Notes: generated from the sequence alone by a model not told the origin. A stretch of 64,000 nucleotides of DNA from Diabrotica undecimpunctata (GCF_040954645.1 NC_092806.1:72976141-73040140), one strand, 5' to 3'; positions 34,287 through 46,569 are shown, counted from the first letter of the stretch. A program made the numbers and translations.

Positions 34287-35419
34287 ATTCCCCCATTTTT
34301 TCATTTCGATAACAAACAAATTTTTACCTATAATTATAAATTTCCTAAAACTTATTTACAAATAATATTTTTCTATAATTCTTAAAAACTAACAAAAACC
34401 TCTTTCTATAATCCCTTCTATTGTCTTTAATCACTGCATTAATGTATTTCAATTGTCTTTGGATTTCACTTAAAATTATGCGGGTCACTCAAGTATAACA
34501 AAGAAATAATTTATGCAAAGCTTACATTTTGTTTAGTACAGGTAATCCAAGAATTTAATAACTTTCCTTCTCCGAAATGTTTGTTGGATATTATCCTACT
34601 TATCTGAATTATTTTAATGTTTTTGAACTTTGAAATATTTTTAAACAAACCAATATTTTTCTCGATTTTACATATCATAACAATATATATATATAAAGAA
34701 AATTGGTTGATAAACCAATAAACTGGGTAAACAGCTGATAGACAAATTATACTCCTATTACTATATCCAATATATATTTCGCCTATTTTCATAGGCATCA
34801 TCAGGGAAAGCTACAATTATGGTCATTAATTATCTCTTATATATGATGAATTAGTTTCTTACTTACTAAGTGAGGATGTTTGTCAAGATGTTTGAAATTG
34901 AAGCAATTAGACATAACAATAAATAAAAACTTAAACTAAGGCACAGAAATTAAACATATTTGAAGTCCACAATTTAAAATTAAAGTGTGTAATGCTAATC
35001 TAAATAATTTTTTTTATATCTGACAGATTTATAAATTGAAGTAAGGTTAGACATTTATTTGATGTACAATTTTGTTTTATATAAATAGCTAGTTAGTAAA
35101 ATTCTTTGGTCATTATCATAATATTATGTTAAACAGTTTTTAAGTACTAGTTTATCAGCAATCAACATTATTAATAAATTAAGCGACAGATCTTAGGTAA
35201 AGATGTTAACTTTGGTTCTTCTATTCTTATCCAAGGCTAGTAAATAGGAGTATATTTTACTCAAGTGTTTACTATGTGATTTTTTGTTGATACAATTATC
35301 ACATTGCTACGAAAGCCATCTCTAAAAATATTCTCTTACTATAGTTATTTTCAACACTTAAGATTTTATAATCCATATTGTGACTATTATCATGTACATG
35401 TGTGACAAGAGTATATATA
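34287..35419. other. Intron 4 stretch; possible Penelope-like end
   Basis: AT-rich, no credible gene; the minus frame at 34511-34801 has no family likeness. Near 34768-34810 the sequence 'cgcctattttcataggcatc' followed by 'atcagggaaagctac' resembles conserved motifs at ends of Penelope-like elements. Support is weak. Confidence 0.4.
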
Positions 35420-37671
35420 CAGGGTGGTCCTTAAGTAATTGTACAAAGAGAAACCGTATATTCTGCACTTTAAAATATTACGATTTAAGCCAAATTGCTT
35501 TAATAAAATGTTGATATTAAGAAAGATACAGGGTGTTAAAATGAAAATTTAAAATTTTATTTTACGCTATAACTTTTAGGTTTAAAAATATTTTTGGACA
35601 AAAATTTACATTTGTTTGCTTTTGTGTAGGATAAATTATAATTTTATACTTACTTTAATGTAACTAATAGAGGGCGCCACATACGCCACATGTGTGGCAT
35701 AAATTTGCGCTTAACTTTTTTGCTCTTTAAGGTAGCTCTATTTGTGTTAAAAATATTAAAGATACATTATTTTTACAAAGAAAAGGTATACTTGTTAGTA
35801 ACCTGAAAATTTAACCGTTTTAGAGATAAACGCATTTTATAAGTCAGCTGCACAATAATTATTAGTTTGATGTTTGTGCGGTAAAGCACCGAATACCTGT
35901 AGATAAGCATAATTCATAGTTTATTCTTATTAAAACAGCTCAAAAATGATAATGTAATATCACAAAATGCTTTGTTATGGGTGCTAAATGTCTTATTGGA
36001 GAAAATATTATTTATCTTCTTCTTTAGGTGCCGTGTCCGTATTCAGACGTTGGCCGTCATCATATATACAATTTCCCTTTTCTATCGCTTCTTAAATTTC
36101 TATACCTACTGGCGTTATATTACTTTTTCCCTATTGTAAAATGGTAAAAACCCAAAATACATGGTTTATTCAAGATGGTACACCACCATATTCTAGAGAG
36201 AAGGCAGTTAGAATATACTTAAATACAACTTTTTTGAACGTTGGATTGGTCGTGGTAGTCATATTCCTTGAAATGTGGTGATATATTGATATAATTATTT
36301 AATTCATAAAAAATTCGAAAAGAATACTTATTGTTCATTACGTAAATTGTTTACCCATTTTTATTAGGACAAATAGAAACTAGAGCACAGGTATTGAATA
36401 ACACATATGTATTCTGTTTCATAATACATTTGCTACAAATCTAACCTGAAAGACTCAGCATTTTTACAAAAACATCATCGTTGTCCTAATAAGCGATATT
36501 GTTATAAATATAGTAAACACATAGGCAATTTAGTTCAGCATAATGTTAGTTCGTTAGTAAATCATAATAGTCCATTTGTTTGAGATGTAATTATAGGTAC
36601 TCGTAAGCTGTAACGTAATCATATAAATAAGTAATGCCATCGATAGGTTTTCCGTGTGTGTATATAAGTAACCAATGAACGAGATACATCACAGTTTAAT
36701 AAATTATTTAACTTCTGTGACAAATAAGATGTAGTTCCATAATATACCATAAGATTTGGATATGTATTCAAAATAATATATTCATCCATTATACATTATA
36801 GCCACCACGTAGCCCCGAATTTAATCCGCTTGATTTTGGTGTATGGAGCGCATTAAAACAACGTGTCTATAAGAATCCCATAAACATTCACAACCAACTA
36901 TGGGAAGAAATAAATACTGCAGCAGTTTCTTTAGAACCAATGATGATGATATTTAATATAAGACGATCTTTTATGGAATATATTGACAAATAAATTTAAG
37001 AAAATGGTGGACATATCGAAAACTTACTTTGACAAAAAGTAATTTTATTTAGTTTAATTATTTCTTAATGTGGTTTGTAAACAAAATGTTTTGATTATGA
37101 CTTTAATTTAACATAAAACGTAAAATGTTTGATGTAAAATCCTATTATTCTGTTATTTTGTCAAATCCTATTATTAATTATCCTGCTGATATATTTATTT
37201 TATTTAACATTTCGTTAACTATTAACTTTAGTTAAAGGTATTTTATACCAAAATTCAGAAGTATTAATGTTTTTGTCTATTTTTTCTTCATTGCCTGGAG
37301 TAATTGCCTTAGATCAGAATTATGCAGCTGATTTTTAAAATGCGATTATCTCGAAAACTATTGAGTTTTGAAGTTATTAACAAGTATACCTTTTTTTTGT
37401 TAAAATAATGTATCTTTAATATTTTTTATCCCAAATACAGGTGACTTAAAGAGCAAAAAAGTTAAGTTCAAATTTATTCCACGTATGTGGCATGAGTGGC
37501 GCCCTCTATCAGTTACATCAAAGTGTGCATCAAATTATAATTTCACATATTTAAAAGTACCCAGTTGTACTTAATATCAATATTTTATTAAAGCAATTTG
37601 GCTTAAATCGTAATATTTTAAAGTATAGAATCTACTGTTTCTTTTTGTACAATTACTTAAGGACCACCCTG
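35420..37671 (+). mobile_element. Long-TIR mariner-type element, decayed and interrupted
   Basis: The left end (cagggtggtccttaagtaat, preceded by TA at 35418-35419) and right end (its reverse complement, finishing ...ggaccaccctg at 37671) are parts of inverted repeats of roughly 350-430 bp; inner shared words include 'gagggcgccac' and 'aagcaatttggcttaaatcg'. The interior codes pieces of a DD(E/D) transposase: 'WFIQDGTPPYSREKAVRIYL' (second Asp) near 36165-36225 and 'RSPEFNPLDFGVWSALKQRV' near 36808-36870, ending at a stop at about 36990. About 530 bases are inserted between these two blocks. The first catalytic region is missing. Confidence 0.8.
36280..36806. mobile_element. Insertion inside the mariner-type element (possible solo LTR)
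   Basis: It separates two transposase blocks that are contiguous in related proteins. It has no coding frame. It contains a TATA-like box (tatataag at 36661) followed about 30 bases later by a possible start region (catcacagt). It starts near tgatatattgat and ends near cattata. Target duplication was not identified, so class is open. Confidence 0.4.
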
Positions 37672-37684
37672 TGGTCCTTAAGTA

Positions 37685-37687
<3 letters not shown>

Positions 37688-37754
<67 letters not shown>
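37688..37754. repeat. (TA)n microsatellite
   Basis: About 33 units. It directly follows a small palindrome formed at the right end of the mariner-type element. Confidence 0.95.
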
Positions 37755-37756
<2 letters not shown>

Positions 37757-37764
37757 AGTTCTTA

Positions 37765-37870
37765 TATTAAAAGTTCGAAATGTGCTCCATCTACTTCCTG
37801 ACAGTAATAATGCATCCTATTGCTAATGGCATCCTATGCCTCGTTCAAATGTTTGTGCTTTCAAAATGTC
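37765..37870 (-). pseudogene. Mariner-type transposase C-terminal remnant
   Basis: Read on the minus strand: 'RMHYYCQEVDGAHFELLI' then a stop, matching the common end of mariner-like transposases (CI.A.G.HFEHLL). It is separated from the larger mariner-type element by a (TA)n tract and has opposite orientation. Confidence 0.5.
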
Positions 37871-38459
37871 AATACTGCTGGGTGCTGTAATTCTTGGCAG
37901 AAACCTAACATGAAAGTATCGTATAAATTACCTGTTATAAAGAAGTAATATGGGACTAAGCTAAAAATGGTTATAAAAACATAGTGGGGATGGAACGTAG
38001 AAACAGTCTCATTATTCTACCGATCATTACGTTTTATATTCTACTATGGCTGCTTTTTCTGTGGTTCTGGTAGCAATGCCCTTTTAAAAACACTTGTAAT
38101 TTACTGTGCTTAGGTGTAAGTACAGTAAATTACAAATTTACAAATTTTAATATATAAAACAATCGACTCCTATATATTCCCTTCACAAAGAAGCTTTTGG
38201 GCAACTTTAAAATATCGTAGGAGATGAGGTATCTGAGTGAAATGTTTCTTGTAAAATTAAAATGAACAAATAACGCCCTTTTTTCTAAGATAATTAAATT
38301 AAACGATTCGGACCTAAATAACAAATTATGGAAATTAAAAAATTTGCCATTTCGTTGTGTCAAGATAGCCAGACGTTTCTAAACCGTCAACTGGGACAGG
38401 TTTTTATTATTATTCAGGAAATGATGGTTCAACATGACCTTAAAAAAGAAAAATGCAAA

Positions 38460-38765
38460 AGAAATCAAATACAGCTAAAACCAGCAGTAAAGGCAATTTC
38501 GCAGCATCTGAACAATTTTTCCCAACTGACGATGATATTGACCTTAAAAGTTGAGCAACACACATTCGATAACCAAGATGCAGAGTGCATATTTTGTGAA
38601 GGGCAATTTCAAGCAGACAGAAAGGGAGACTTTGTATTCAATGCCTAATACAATGTGATATTTGTAATTTGTGGGCAAATGAACTATGTTCGGAAGTTCA
38701 GAAAGACACTTATTTTGTGATTTGTGCAAATAGTTTCAATTCATCTATGTTTTACTAAGTTACTG
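38460..38765 (+). pseudogene. Pogo-type transposase C-terminal zinc-finger tail
   Basis: The frame 38328-38648 ends with 'DAECIFCEGQFQADRKGDF'; past its stop, one frame over, 'IQCDICNLWANELCSEVQ' and 'DTYFVICAN' follow. The paired C..C with W and H/N positions is the PHD-like finger found at the C-terminus of many insect pogo/Tigger-like transposases. The upstream catalytic domain is not present here. AATAAA-like signals follow near 38784. Confidence 0.6.
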
Positions 38766-39064
38766 AATTATGCTTTTTTTCTTAAATAAAATAGTTGTGT
38801 GTGATTTTTCTTAGGCGTCCATATTCAATATATATTATATAATATAATATATAATAATTTAATTTATATTATATTCAATATTTGTTTTTCCCAAAGCTTT
38901 TGTTTAATAAATGACTATTCAGTATTATTAATAAATGTTAAATCTTAGTACTTACATGTCCAATTTTACATAATTATCATGAAAGAGAAAACAAATATTT
39001 GGACAAAACAAAATGGGGACCCATATTAGGACCTTCTCTTCTACTTTAAATATTCTGGTTATAA
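38766..39064. other. Short AT-rich stretch, no features
   Basis: Contains a small palindrome of tatattatataatataat type near 38830-38860. Nothing else seen. Confidence 0.4.
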
Positions 39065-39500
39065 TTCTTTAGGAGGGCCTTATACGGTGTAGTGCAGTCA
39101 ATCATCCTTTACGCGGCACAAGTCTAGAGTAGGGCGGTGGAGTTTCTACATGTTACTACAAGAGGGTCATGATACAAGAAGAGAGAACGAGTCTATTGCG
39201 GGTAGCATGATCCTACAATACTGTATTTGCGGCGGCCTTGTGTTCCTCTGCATGTGTTAGCTATACAAAGAAGACATCTCTATGAGGGAAGAGAGCATTT
39301 GACAACAGCCATAAAAAAAGAAGAAATGAAAAGATCAATGGAAAGATGACAAGAAGAGTAGAACAACACGGAAGATGTTACCCAGTGGAATAAGATGCTG
39401 ATCCCCAGTCTAAGGGACTGAGTGGACTATGGTCATAGGCGACAAATGTATAGACAAATAGGTATGTAGCAATTACATCCGAGCAGTTATTTAAAAGGAA
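39065..39500 (+). mobile_element. R1-like LINE C-terminal remnant
   Basis: Frames on the + strand read 'VILYAAQVWSRAVEF..' in broken form, then 'LHVLAIQRRHLYEGREHL' and 'NTEDVTQWNKMLIPSLRDW', the thumb and tail region of R1/I-like LINE pol proteins. There are multiple frame changes. A longer R1-like copy begins about 330 bases downstream. Confidence 0.6.
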
Positions 39501-39744
39501 GGAGATAAACACCAGCCAGACCAACGACAGAAATAAGATCTAAATAAGAGAAGAGAGTGCTCCAAAAGTGTCGTCAGCCTTACAGTGGCCATCTAACTTT
39601 ATCCTGGTAAGGTTTTTAGAAATTTCTACCAGCAGCAAAGAAAAAAGTTCTTTAGTAGTAATTTCAGATTCACTATTCTTTTTAAATATAATTCTTTTTA
39701 TAAAACGACGGTACCCTGTAATTTTCCGTGTCATAACCGAATTA

Positions 39745-39822
39745 TATGAAAATTTGAATTTAGATTCTACTTACTCTCCACTTCACTTTTGGACTTGTGC
39801 CATTGGTTGCTTTTTATTTTTT
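39745..39822 (+). repeat. Direct repeat, copy A (flank of long LINE)
   Basis: This ~78-base block ('ttactctccac', 'ttggacttgtgccatt', 'gttgctttttat') recurs in the same orientation at 44732-44808. The two copies bracket the R1-like LINE at 39835-44590. They are too long and too diverged for a simple target duplication. Confidence 0.6.
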
Positions 39823-39946
39823 TAGAGGTAAAAAACTGCAGGTGAACGTGGGCAGAGCGAAAAGAGCTCACGATCTTGTCTACGCAGAAGCCTGCATGTC
39901 GTAAACAGACCTGTTCATTGTCCTTGAACCGAACAAAAAAATTACA

Positions 39947-40609
39947 TTGGACGGTGGCTGGGTGCAAGACACCAATAAAAATGTGGCGGTGTTATTCCGA
40001 AACAAAGATCTTGGAGTGCGTGGTATTGTTAGGGGTGGAAATCACATACTCATAAAAATGAGGGATTTCAGCCTACTGGCATGCTACGTATCTCCAAATA
40101 TTAGGATTAGAGAATATAAGAATATAGTAGACGAAATAATGAACACCACCATTAGGGAAAAACAAATTATGATCGCCGGAGACATAAATGCTAAATCTCT
40201 ACAATGGGGCTCTCCCACAAATGATGAAAAAGGGAAGATATGGAACGAATGGATAGCCCAGGCGGTCCTCCAGGTACTCAACAATAATAAACCAACTTTA
40301 ATAAGAGGGGCCAGCCAAACACACATTGACGTAACTTTTGCAAGTGAAGGGCTATCCAGACGAATACAAAACTTGGACGTCCTCGACGATCAATTATTCA
40401 CCCACCACCCATACATTACATATGAAATTAAGGTAAAGGGGCGGATCATAAGACGACCGATAGGATATACTGGGAAAACATTTAATAAACACGTGTACCT
40501 ATCGGAGGTCAGAAAAATAAACGAAGAGGAAATATCTGACCTTGACCAACTTAGAACAGCACTAGAGAATGCTGTTGAGTTGGTCACCGTAAAGAAACGG
40601 AACAAATAA
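39947..40609 (+). pseudogene. R1-like LINE endonuclease domain (open frame)
   Basis: A 220-codon open frame with the exonuclease-endonuclease-phosphatase fold signature: 'LLACYVSPNIRIREY', 'MIAGDINAKSLQWGSP', 'LNNNKPTLIRGASQTHIDVT' and 'DQLFTHHPYITYEI' (final His pair). The N-terminal part before residue 1 is present upstream in frame but interrupted by a stop at about 39901. It is the best-preserved domain of the LINE. Confidence 0.8.
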
Positions 40610-41488
40610 AGAACCCCCTACTGGTAGAAGGCTGAGATTGAAGGCCTACGGAAGGAGTGTCTCCGAGCTGGCAGGAATTTTACGAGAAGCCGAGCTCAAA
40701 GAGGTATAAAAAAACAATAAAAAAGAAACTCAATAAAACAATAAAAAAATAAAAAAAAGAAAGGTGGCAGAACCTAATTAATCCTTTAGAAGACGACATA
40801 TGAGACGACGCATATAAAATAACAATGAAATCACTAAAGATGATCGCTCCATACAAGTTAGACGAGGACGCGGCGAGAATCGTCGGAGCTCCTCTTCCCC
40901 ACCAAGGAGGAACAAACCTTCTTGAAGGACTGCCCTGCGGTGGTGAAGGAATTCACAGAAGAAGAAATAAAGACTGCTCAAAAAATCAAGACGGGGAAAG
41001 CTCCCGGCCCCGATCGACTGCCACCGGAGGCATTGAAGATAGCAACAACAGAGAAACCAGGTTCGATCAGAAGAATATATAACGATCTACTGCAGAAGAA
41101 GTTGAGTTTCCCAGGAAACTAAAGGAAGCAAATCTGATTTTGCTCCTAAAGCCTGGGCAACCCCCGATTCAGCATCCTCTTATAGGCTATTATGCCTGCT
41201 GGACTGCCTTGGCAAGTTCTATGAGAATCTTGTCAAGAAGTGGCTGGAAGGCGTGTTGGCAGATAAGAGAGCTCTATCCAACCAACAATATGGATTCCCA
41301 CCACCCAACAAATGGGTGGTTCTTGTTTTATTGGACATCAAAAACACCTTCAATTCAGCGAACTGGACATCTTGTCTCATCGTAAACAAGATTTTCGAAC
41401 TTGGTACCCCGAAATATGTATCCAATATAATAAAGGACTACCTATCGCAAAGAAGCATATGCATATCGAAGAAAAATAAGATGAAAAT

Positions 41489-42845
41489 TGTAACGTAATA
41501 TTTTGCCTACCACATAGGGTATTGCTATAGGGGTTGAAAATTGGGACAGAAGTTACTGGGGAGGAGATAGGGCAGGCAAAATAAACGAGAGCGAACGGCA
41601 CTCAGGGTTTATTTGGAGTAGCTGGGTCGTGGATAAGTTGAATGACAAGGGGGATGGATTGGGGCAACCACAAAAATGAAACAAAGGGTTACTTACATGA
41701 ATCTCCTGGAACAAATAGACAGACAAAACAACAGGAAGGACCGCTAGCAATTTAAAATTCGAGGTTCAAAATTGTAACGATTACAACAACTAGTTGTAAC
41801 TATTGAAATTATTATTAGAAATGAAATATATATATATTTTTAAATGAAACTCAAAAAAGGGGATTATTAACTTTTTTTTACATAAATAAAAAAAATGGTT
41901 CAGAAAAATAAATCAAACATTTATTGTTGTGTCACCACAAACAGTTACAAAAAATGGACAATACAAAAATACTATATTCTTAGTCACAAAGTAAATACAA
42001 AAATAACAAAGAGAAACACTTACTATTGTTACCGGGCTATAAACTGTGGCAGAAATAAATTATTGCAAATAAAAAATTATCTTTTTAAATGATAAAAGCA
42101 ATTATTACTATTAAAAAAAGTCTGTCTTTACTTTAAAATTTAAACACAAAAAGTTACTTCGATTTTCACTAAATTTTTTTAATTTACATTTCTGGGGTTG
42201 GAAATTGGACCTACTGGACTTGAAAATTTCTGGGAGAACTTTACTGGGAATCTCTCGACAAACGAACAAAAAAACTGCATATCACACTGCGAATTGTTGA
42301 GGTTGGAAGTTGGGGCACTGGAACCCAAACTTTGGAAACTTGGCTTCTTAAAAAACAGAAATAGGTACAGCTGGACACAATGGCAACATTTCAAATTTAA
42401 CTTTAACGGCAACTACGTATTGAACTAATTAAACTGCTTCTATTTACTCTACTGCTACTTATTTTCCATAAAAAGGGACAAAAAATAAGAAAACATTTCA
42501 AATTCGACGAAGACTTTGGACATAACGCTGAAGCCCACCGCTCTTGACCGCGCCTCAGCGAGAGCAATTATCTTTTAAATGCATTCGCTTAACTTGGTAT
42601 AAACAAAACACTTACAATGGTAACGGGAACGCAAAATATCCTAAAAGCGGCTAAACGATCAAAGAATGCCGAGAAAATACACATCTGTGAAATAATAAAC
42701 AAACTCTAAAATGGTTTATTTTAGACCTTGGTGACGCTGAGATAAAATAAAAGAATTCGGTGTTTTTAACTTGTACAAATAGTAAATAAAATACACTAAA
42801 AATATTTGCTTTGGCAAATACGAGGGTATTTCAATACATACTAAG
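41489..42845. mobile_element. Insertion of about 1.35 kb splitting the LINE RT domain
   Basis: The LINE RT is contiguous across this block in related proteins (KIVT..., then '..KMTAGVPQGS'). The inserted DNA has no coding frame with recognisable motifs. It begins tgtaacgtaata and ends near caataca, so a TG..CA LTR-like unit is possible. Two related words (ggggttg(g)aaattgg) occur at 41530 and 42190. No target duplication was found. Confidence 0.45.
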
Positions 42846-44731
42846 GGATTTTCAAAATGCTACAAAATGACTGCTGGAGTACCCCAAGGGTCAGTCCTGA
42901 GACCCACACTATGGAATATTTTATACAACGGGGTACTAGAAATAAACAAAACACAAGGAGTAAGGGCTATTTCATACGCAGGCGACCTAGCCATACTTAT
43001 AGAAGATATAAATTGGGGTATTATAAACAAAGTAAATGAAACAATACAAAAAACTGAGAGATAAATAGAGAGCAGTGACCTAAAACTTGCAGTAGAAAAG
43101 ACAGAAGTAATCATCTTGAGGGGACCACGGGATAGAAAAAACGTAAATTTTCGGTTCAGAGGCTCCGACCCAAGACCCCAGAAGACCGTAAAATACTTGG
43201 GAATCATACTAGACGACAAAATGGCATTCAGACACCACATACAAGAAGCACGTCGGAAGATCGAAGAGAGGACCTCGACCCTTAATAAGATAATGCCGAA
43301 TATAGGAGGCCCCTGGTCACACAAAAGATCAGTTATCCTACAGTCAATCATGTCCATCTTACTATATGGGGCCCGAATGTGGCATGAGATCCTCAACAAA
43401 GTGGAATATAAAAAAAATGCTTCTTAGGACGCAAAGGAAACCATTGATCAGGGTATGCAGCGCGTACAGGACCGTATCAACCATTGCCTTACAAGTAGTG
43501 GCCGGTGCTGTACCGGTGCATATCCTGGCTAATGAAAGGGTTTGGATGCACCAAAGGGGCAACGGAGCCTTAGGTTCAGGAACACAAGAAGGAAAAAGGA
43601 GTTTGGAGATCTGACAGGACCAATGGTCAAGAGAAACTAACAAAGCTGCCTGGACGAGGGCCCTTATCCCAGATGTAGTAAGGTGGTATGAGTATAAACA
43701 CAGACGTGTCAACTACTACTTCACCCAATTTATGACGGGGCATGGACCTTTCCGGTCTTATACATATAGAATAAAGAAGACCGAGGACGATCTGTATCCC
43801 GAGTGTAGAGTGGTGGATGACGCGCATCATGCGGTATTCGTATGCCCTGCATACAATGTGGAGCGAACCTTGCTGCAGCTGGGCCTGGGATCACCTCTAG
43901 GCGAGCCACATGAATTAATGAATAAAGCAATTTAAAACAAAACAATCTTTGACTTGATCATTGGTTTTGTGGAAGAAACCATAAAACACAAGGAAGAGAA
44001 AGCGAGGAGACTGCAACAAAGGTAAACTGTTTATTTTTGAACAGCGACTACATTACAGAAATCAATTTACATACGTGTTGTTTTGTTTTGTTTTGTCTCC
44101 ACTTGTATCTAGTGTACGGTATGTGTCTCCTTTTGAAGCAGCCTATTACTAAGTAATGGGCTGGTGTACATGAAGAAATAAATGAATGAACCACCCCGGG
44201 GGTGGAATATGAATGTCTGGAGTTGCTTGTACCTGTCGTCTGATCTTTCTGGTTAAGTTCAAGATGGTTGAAATAACGGCGCGGTCGCTCCTTCCTGCCT
44301 ATCGCTCTGCACAAGGATGGTTATCTTACACACCAAGTCCGGTGCAGACGTAGGTGGGGTGGCGTGACTGGCATGCTGTGGCAATAGCACGGAACGCAGA
44401 CGGAGAGCAACAGATGGGAGTTATGAGTAAAGCTGACGGGTCAGATGGTAATGCTCGCTAAGAGCGGTCCCAGGCCCGTCGGTTGGAGAAAGAGGGGGTG
44501 AGTTAAGTTGGTAGGCGGTCAACTACGGTGAGGCGTAGTCTCCCGAATCCAACTCACCTGGGACACCTTCCCCGAGGTCTTTTGAAAATTCTCACCTTTC
44601 AAGTGAATGAATGCCAATTAATAATAAACAACGCAATTCAAGATTTTATCGCAATTTAACCCATGAATCACACCTTCTAAATTAGTTATAATTAAAACAA
44701 TGTCATTGAATTCCTTGTCCCCACTAATTTG

Positions 44732-44808
44732 CATGGAAATTTGGATCTAGGTTCAACTTACTCTCCACGTCAAAATTGGACTTGTGCCATTAGTTGCTTT
44801 TTACTTTA
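44732..44808 (+). repeat. Direct repeat, copy B
   Basis: Second copy of the ~78-base block at 39745-39822 (see there), just beyond the 3' end of the LINE. Confidence 0.6.
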
Positions 44809-46093
44809 TATTTTTAAAAACTCTCCATATTAGAAAAAATCATGTAATTGGAAATTCATGGAACTTTGAATTATTTAACTATATAGTGACATTCAATTTA
44901 GTTTTCTTTACTTTTGACCACATAATTTCTACCCTTGTACAAACCACTCCTTGCGAAGAAATTCGACTAGTTGTAGTATTTTTTTTTTTTTTTTAAACAA
45001 TAAATACAATATTTTTTTAATCAAAATGTTGTAAATTTATTTTATTTTATTTTAAAAACAATCCTTATTCGCTTGGAAGGATGGGTGAAAGTATGCCTGT
45101 GCCTTAATAGCACATTCTGTGTATCTTAAAATGCTCCAGTATACGCATTCTGATATCTCCTAAAATATATGATTGGTTTTTTACTCATAACTTGGTTAGC
45201 TTTTAAGCTATGAAGTACTTGCAAAACGATTTTGTAGGTTTTTTAAGAGCAATAAGATCATTGAAATTAATTTTTTTTACTCTTATTTTTGAAAGGGTTG
45301 TAGTGAAATGGGCTTGACTTACTCACTAATCACGAGTGTATAAAAAAAATATTTATAAAAGCGAAACCTATATTTTTTACTTTTTAAAATTTATTTGAAA
45401 AAAAAAACGAATTTTTTTATTTCAAATTTTTTTTTTACTTTAAAATCAAACTTTTTCAAAAAATAAGCACTTTCAACTAAGTAGTCAAACTTAAATATTA
45501 ACATATAAATGAACATTTTCACTCGCAAATAGTTCAAAAAGTGTTGACTTAATGAAAAACTATGAAATAAATGTTGCTTAGAATTAGTCAATTTATCCAT
45601 TTTCAGACTTATTTTGAACGTATGTTTTTCACCGCCAAGGAGTGGTGGCTTTCACCCCCCAAGTAAAAGCAACCTAAATCCAATTTTTCATGAAGATCCG
45701 TCGTGACGAGGAACATTACACTAGAAAACTGCTGACAACAAAATACTGTCAATTTTGTATGAGTGATCTCCTATTGCAATTAAAAGCCAATATTTACAAA
45801 AAATAGTCTCACATCCACGCCTCGAAAGAGTTTTTGTTTTAGAAACGCTATATGATACATTATGCTACATACCACTATCTCTAAACTACACCGGCATTAG
45901 AAAACTAACATTTCGCATAGATTCAAAGGACATGTTTCTTATCATTAAATTTTTTTTAAATTAATGTTATTTCAACTTATGAAAGCATATAGATCAATCG
46001 AAAACCGTGTTCTTTTGAGTTTGAATATTACTGCTCTTTTAACGTGTGTCCATACTATTGTCAGAAAAATCATAGCATGTGATCCATCTTTAA
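44809..46093. other. Intron 4 stretch, homopolymer tracts, no gene
   Basis: Contains a T14-16 run at about 44980-44995 and several A/T-rich tracts at 45340-45470. Minus frame 45391-45600 is low-complexity (Phe/Lys) and rejected. Nothing recognised. Confidence 0.5.
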
Positions 46094-46558
46094 AGCCGCG
46101 TTTACACGATGACAATTGGCGAGACAATCATCATTTTACAATTATCATCACGTGGTTGCGGATTGTCGGAGGCCAGTCCAGTTGAACGAGAAGATGTTTA
46201 TACGGGGCCAACTATTGCCATGGCAGTAGACAGCTAAAACATGGCCGACTGCTCGTCATCTGTTGTGTCCGGTGAGGGAACTGGCAATAAAGAAGACAGC
46301 ACTACTGTCCTACATCGTTCACACGGCACCAATTGTCGCGACAATTGAGATTTCGAGTGGTGGGGGGCTCACTGGGCGCAGTTCATTGTCCTCAGTCTAC
46401 TCCCGGACTAAGACTATTCTACAACAGAATTTTGGGCCAATTGTGAGGGCAGTTGGCAAGGCAATTGGCCTGAAGTGTTTAGACGAAGACAATAATTTCA
46501 TGCCAGTCAGTTGTCTTCTGACAATTGTCTCGCCAATTGTCATCGTGTAAACGCGGCT
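46094..46558. mobile_element. MITE with 35-bp perfect terminal inverted repeats (Harbinger-like, TAA flanks)
   Basis: The left end agccgcgtttacacgatgac...gacaat (46094-46128) is mirrored exactly at 46524-46558. TAA lies on both sides (46091-46093 and 46559-46561), as in Harbinger-type 3-bp duplications. The interior repeats the word caattg(g/t)c several times. The 95-codon frame at 46263-46550 runs into the terminal repeat and looks accidental. Confidence 0.85.
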
Positions 46559-46569
46559 TAAAAAGACAA

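Larger units (their letters stand above)
39835..44590 (+). mobile_element. R1-like LINE, long but broken copy
   Basis: The + strand encodes an endonuclease domain (39947-40609: 'QIMIAGDINAKSLQWGS' with catalytic Asp-Asn, 'GASQTHIDVTFAS', 'DHHP'-like block), then RT: 'IKTGKAPGPDRLPPEALKIA' (40980-41050), 'VVLVLLDIKNTFNSANW' (41310), an inserted block, then 'MTAGVPQGSVLRPTLWNILY' (42867), 'ISYAGDLAILIEDI' (AGDL where ADD is usual, i.e. catalytic Asp pair altered), 'VKYLGIILDDKMAFRHHIQE', and a C-terminal zinc motif ('CRVVDDAHHAVFVCPAYNVE', 43805-43870). The pol frame ends at 44022-44024 and a GC-richer 3' UTR extends to about 44590. Stops, frameshifts and the altered active site mean it is dead. 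Confidence 0.85.

Noticed and set aside
34511..34801. Minus-strand frame of 96 codons
   Set aside because: Low-complexity content, no homolog recognised, and it covers a Penelope-like terminal motif rather than a gene.
42860..43399. Minus-strand frame of 179 codons
   Set aside because: Antisense of the LINE RT; the plus strand has the conserved GVPQGS and LGIILDD motifs.
46263..46550. Plus-strand frame of 95 codons in the MITE
   Set aside because: It runs into the terminal inverted repeat and has no similarity to a transposase.
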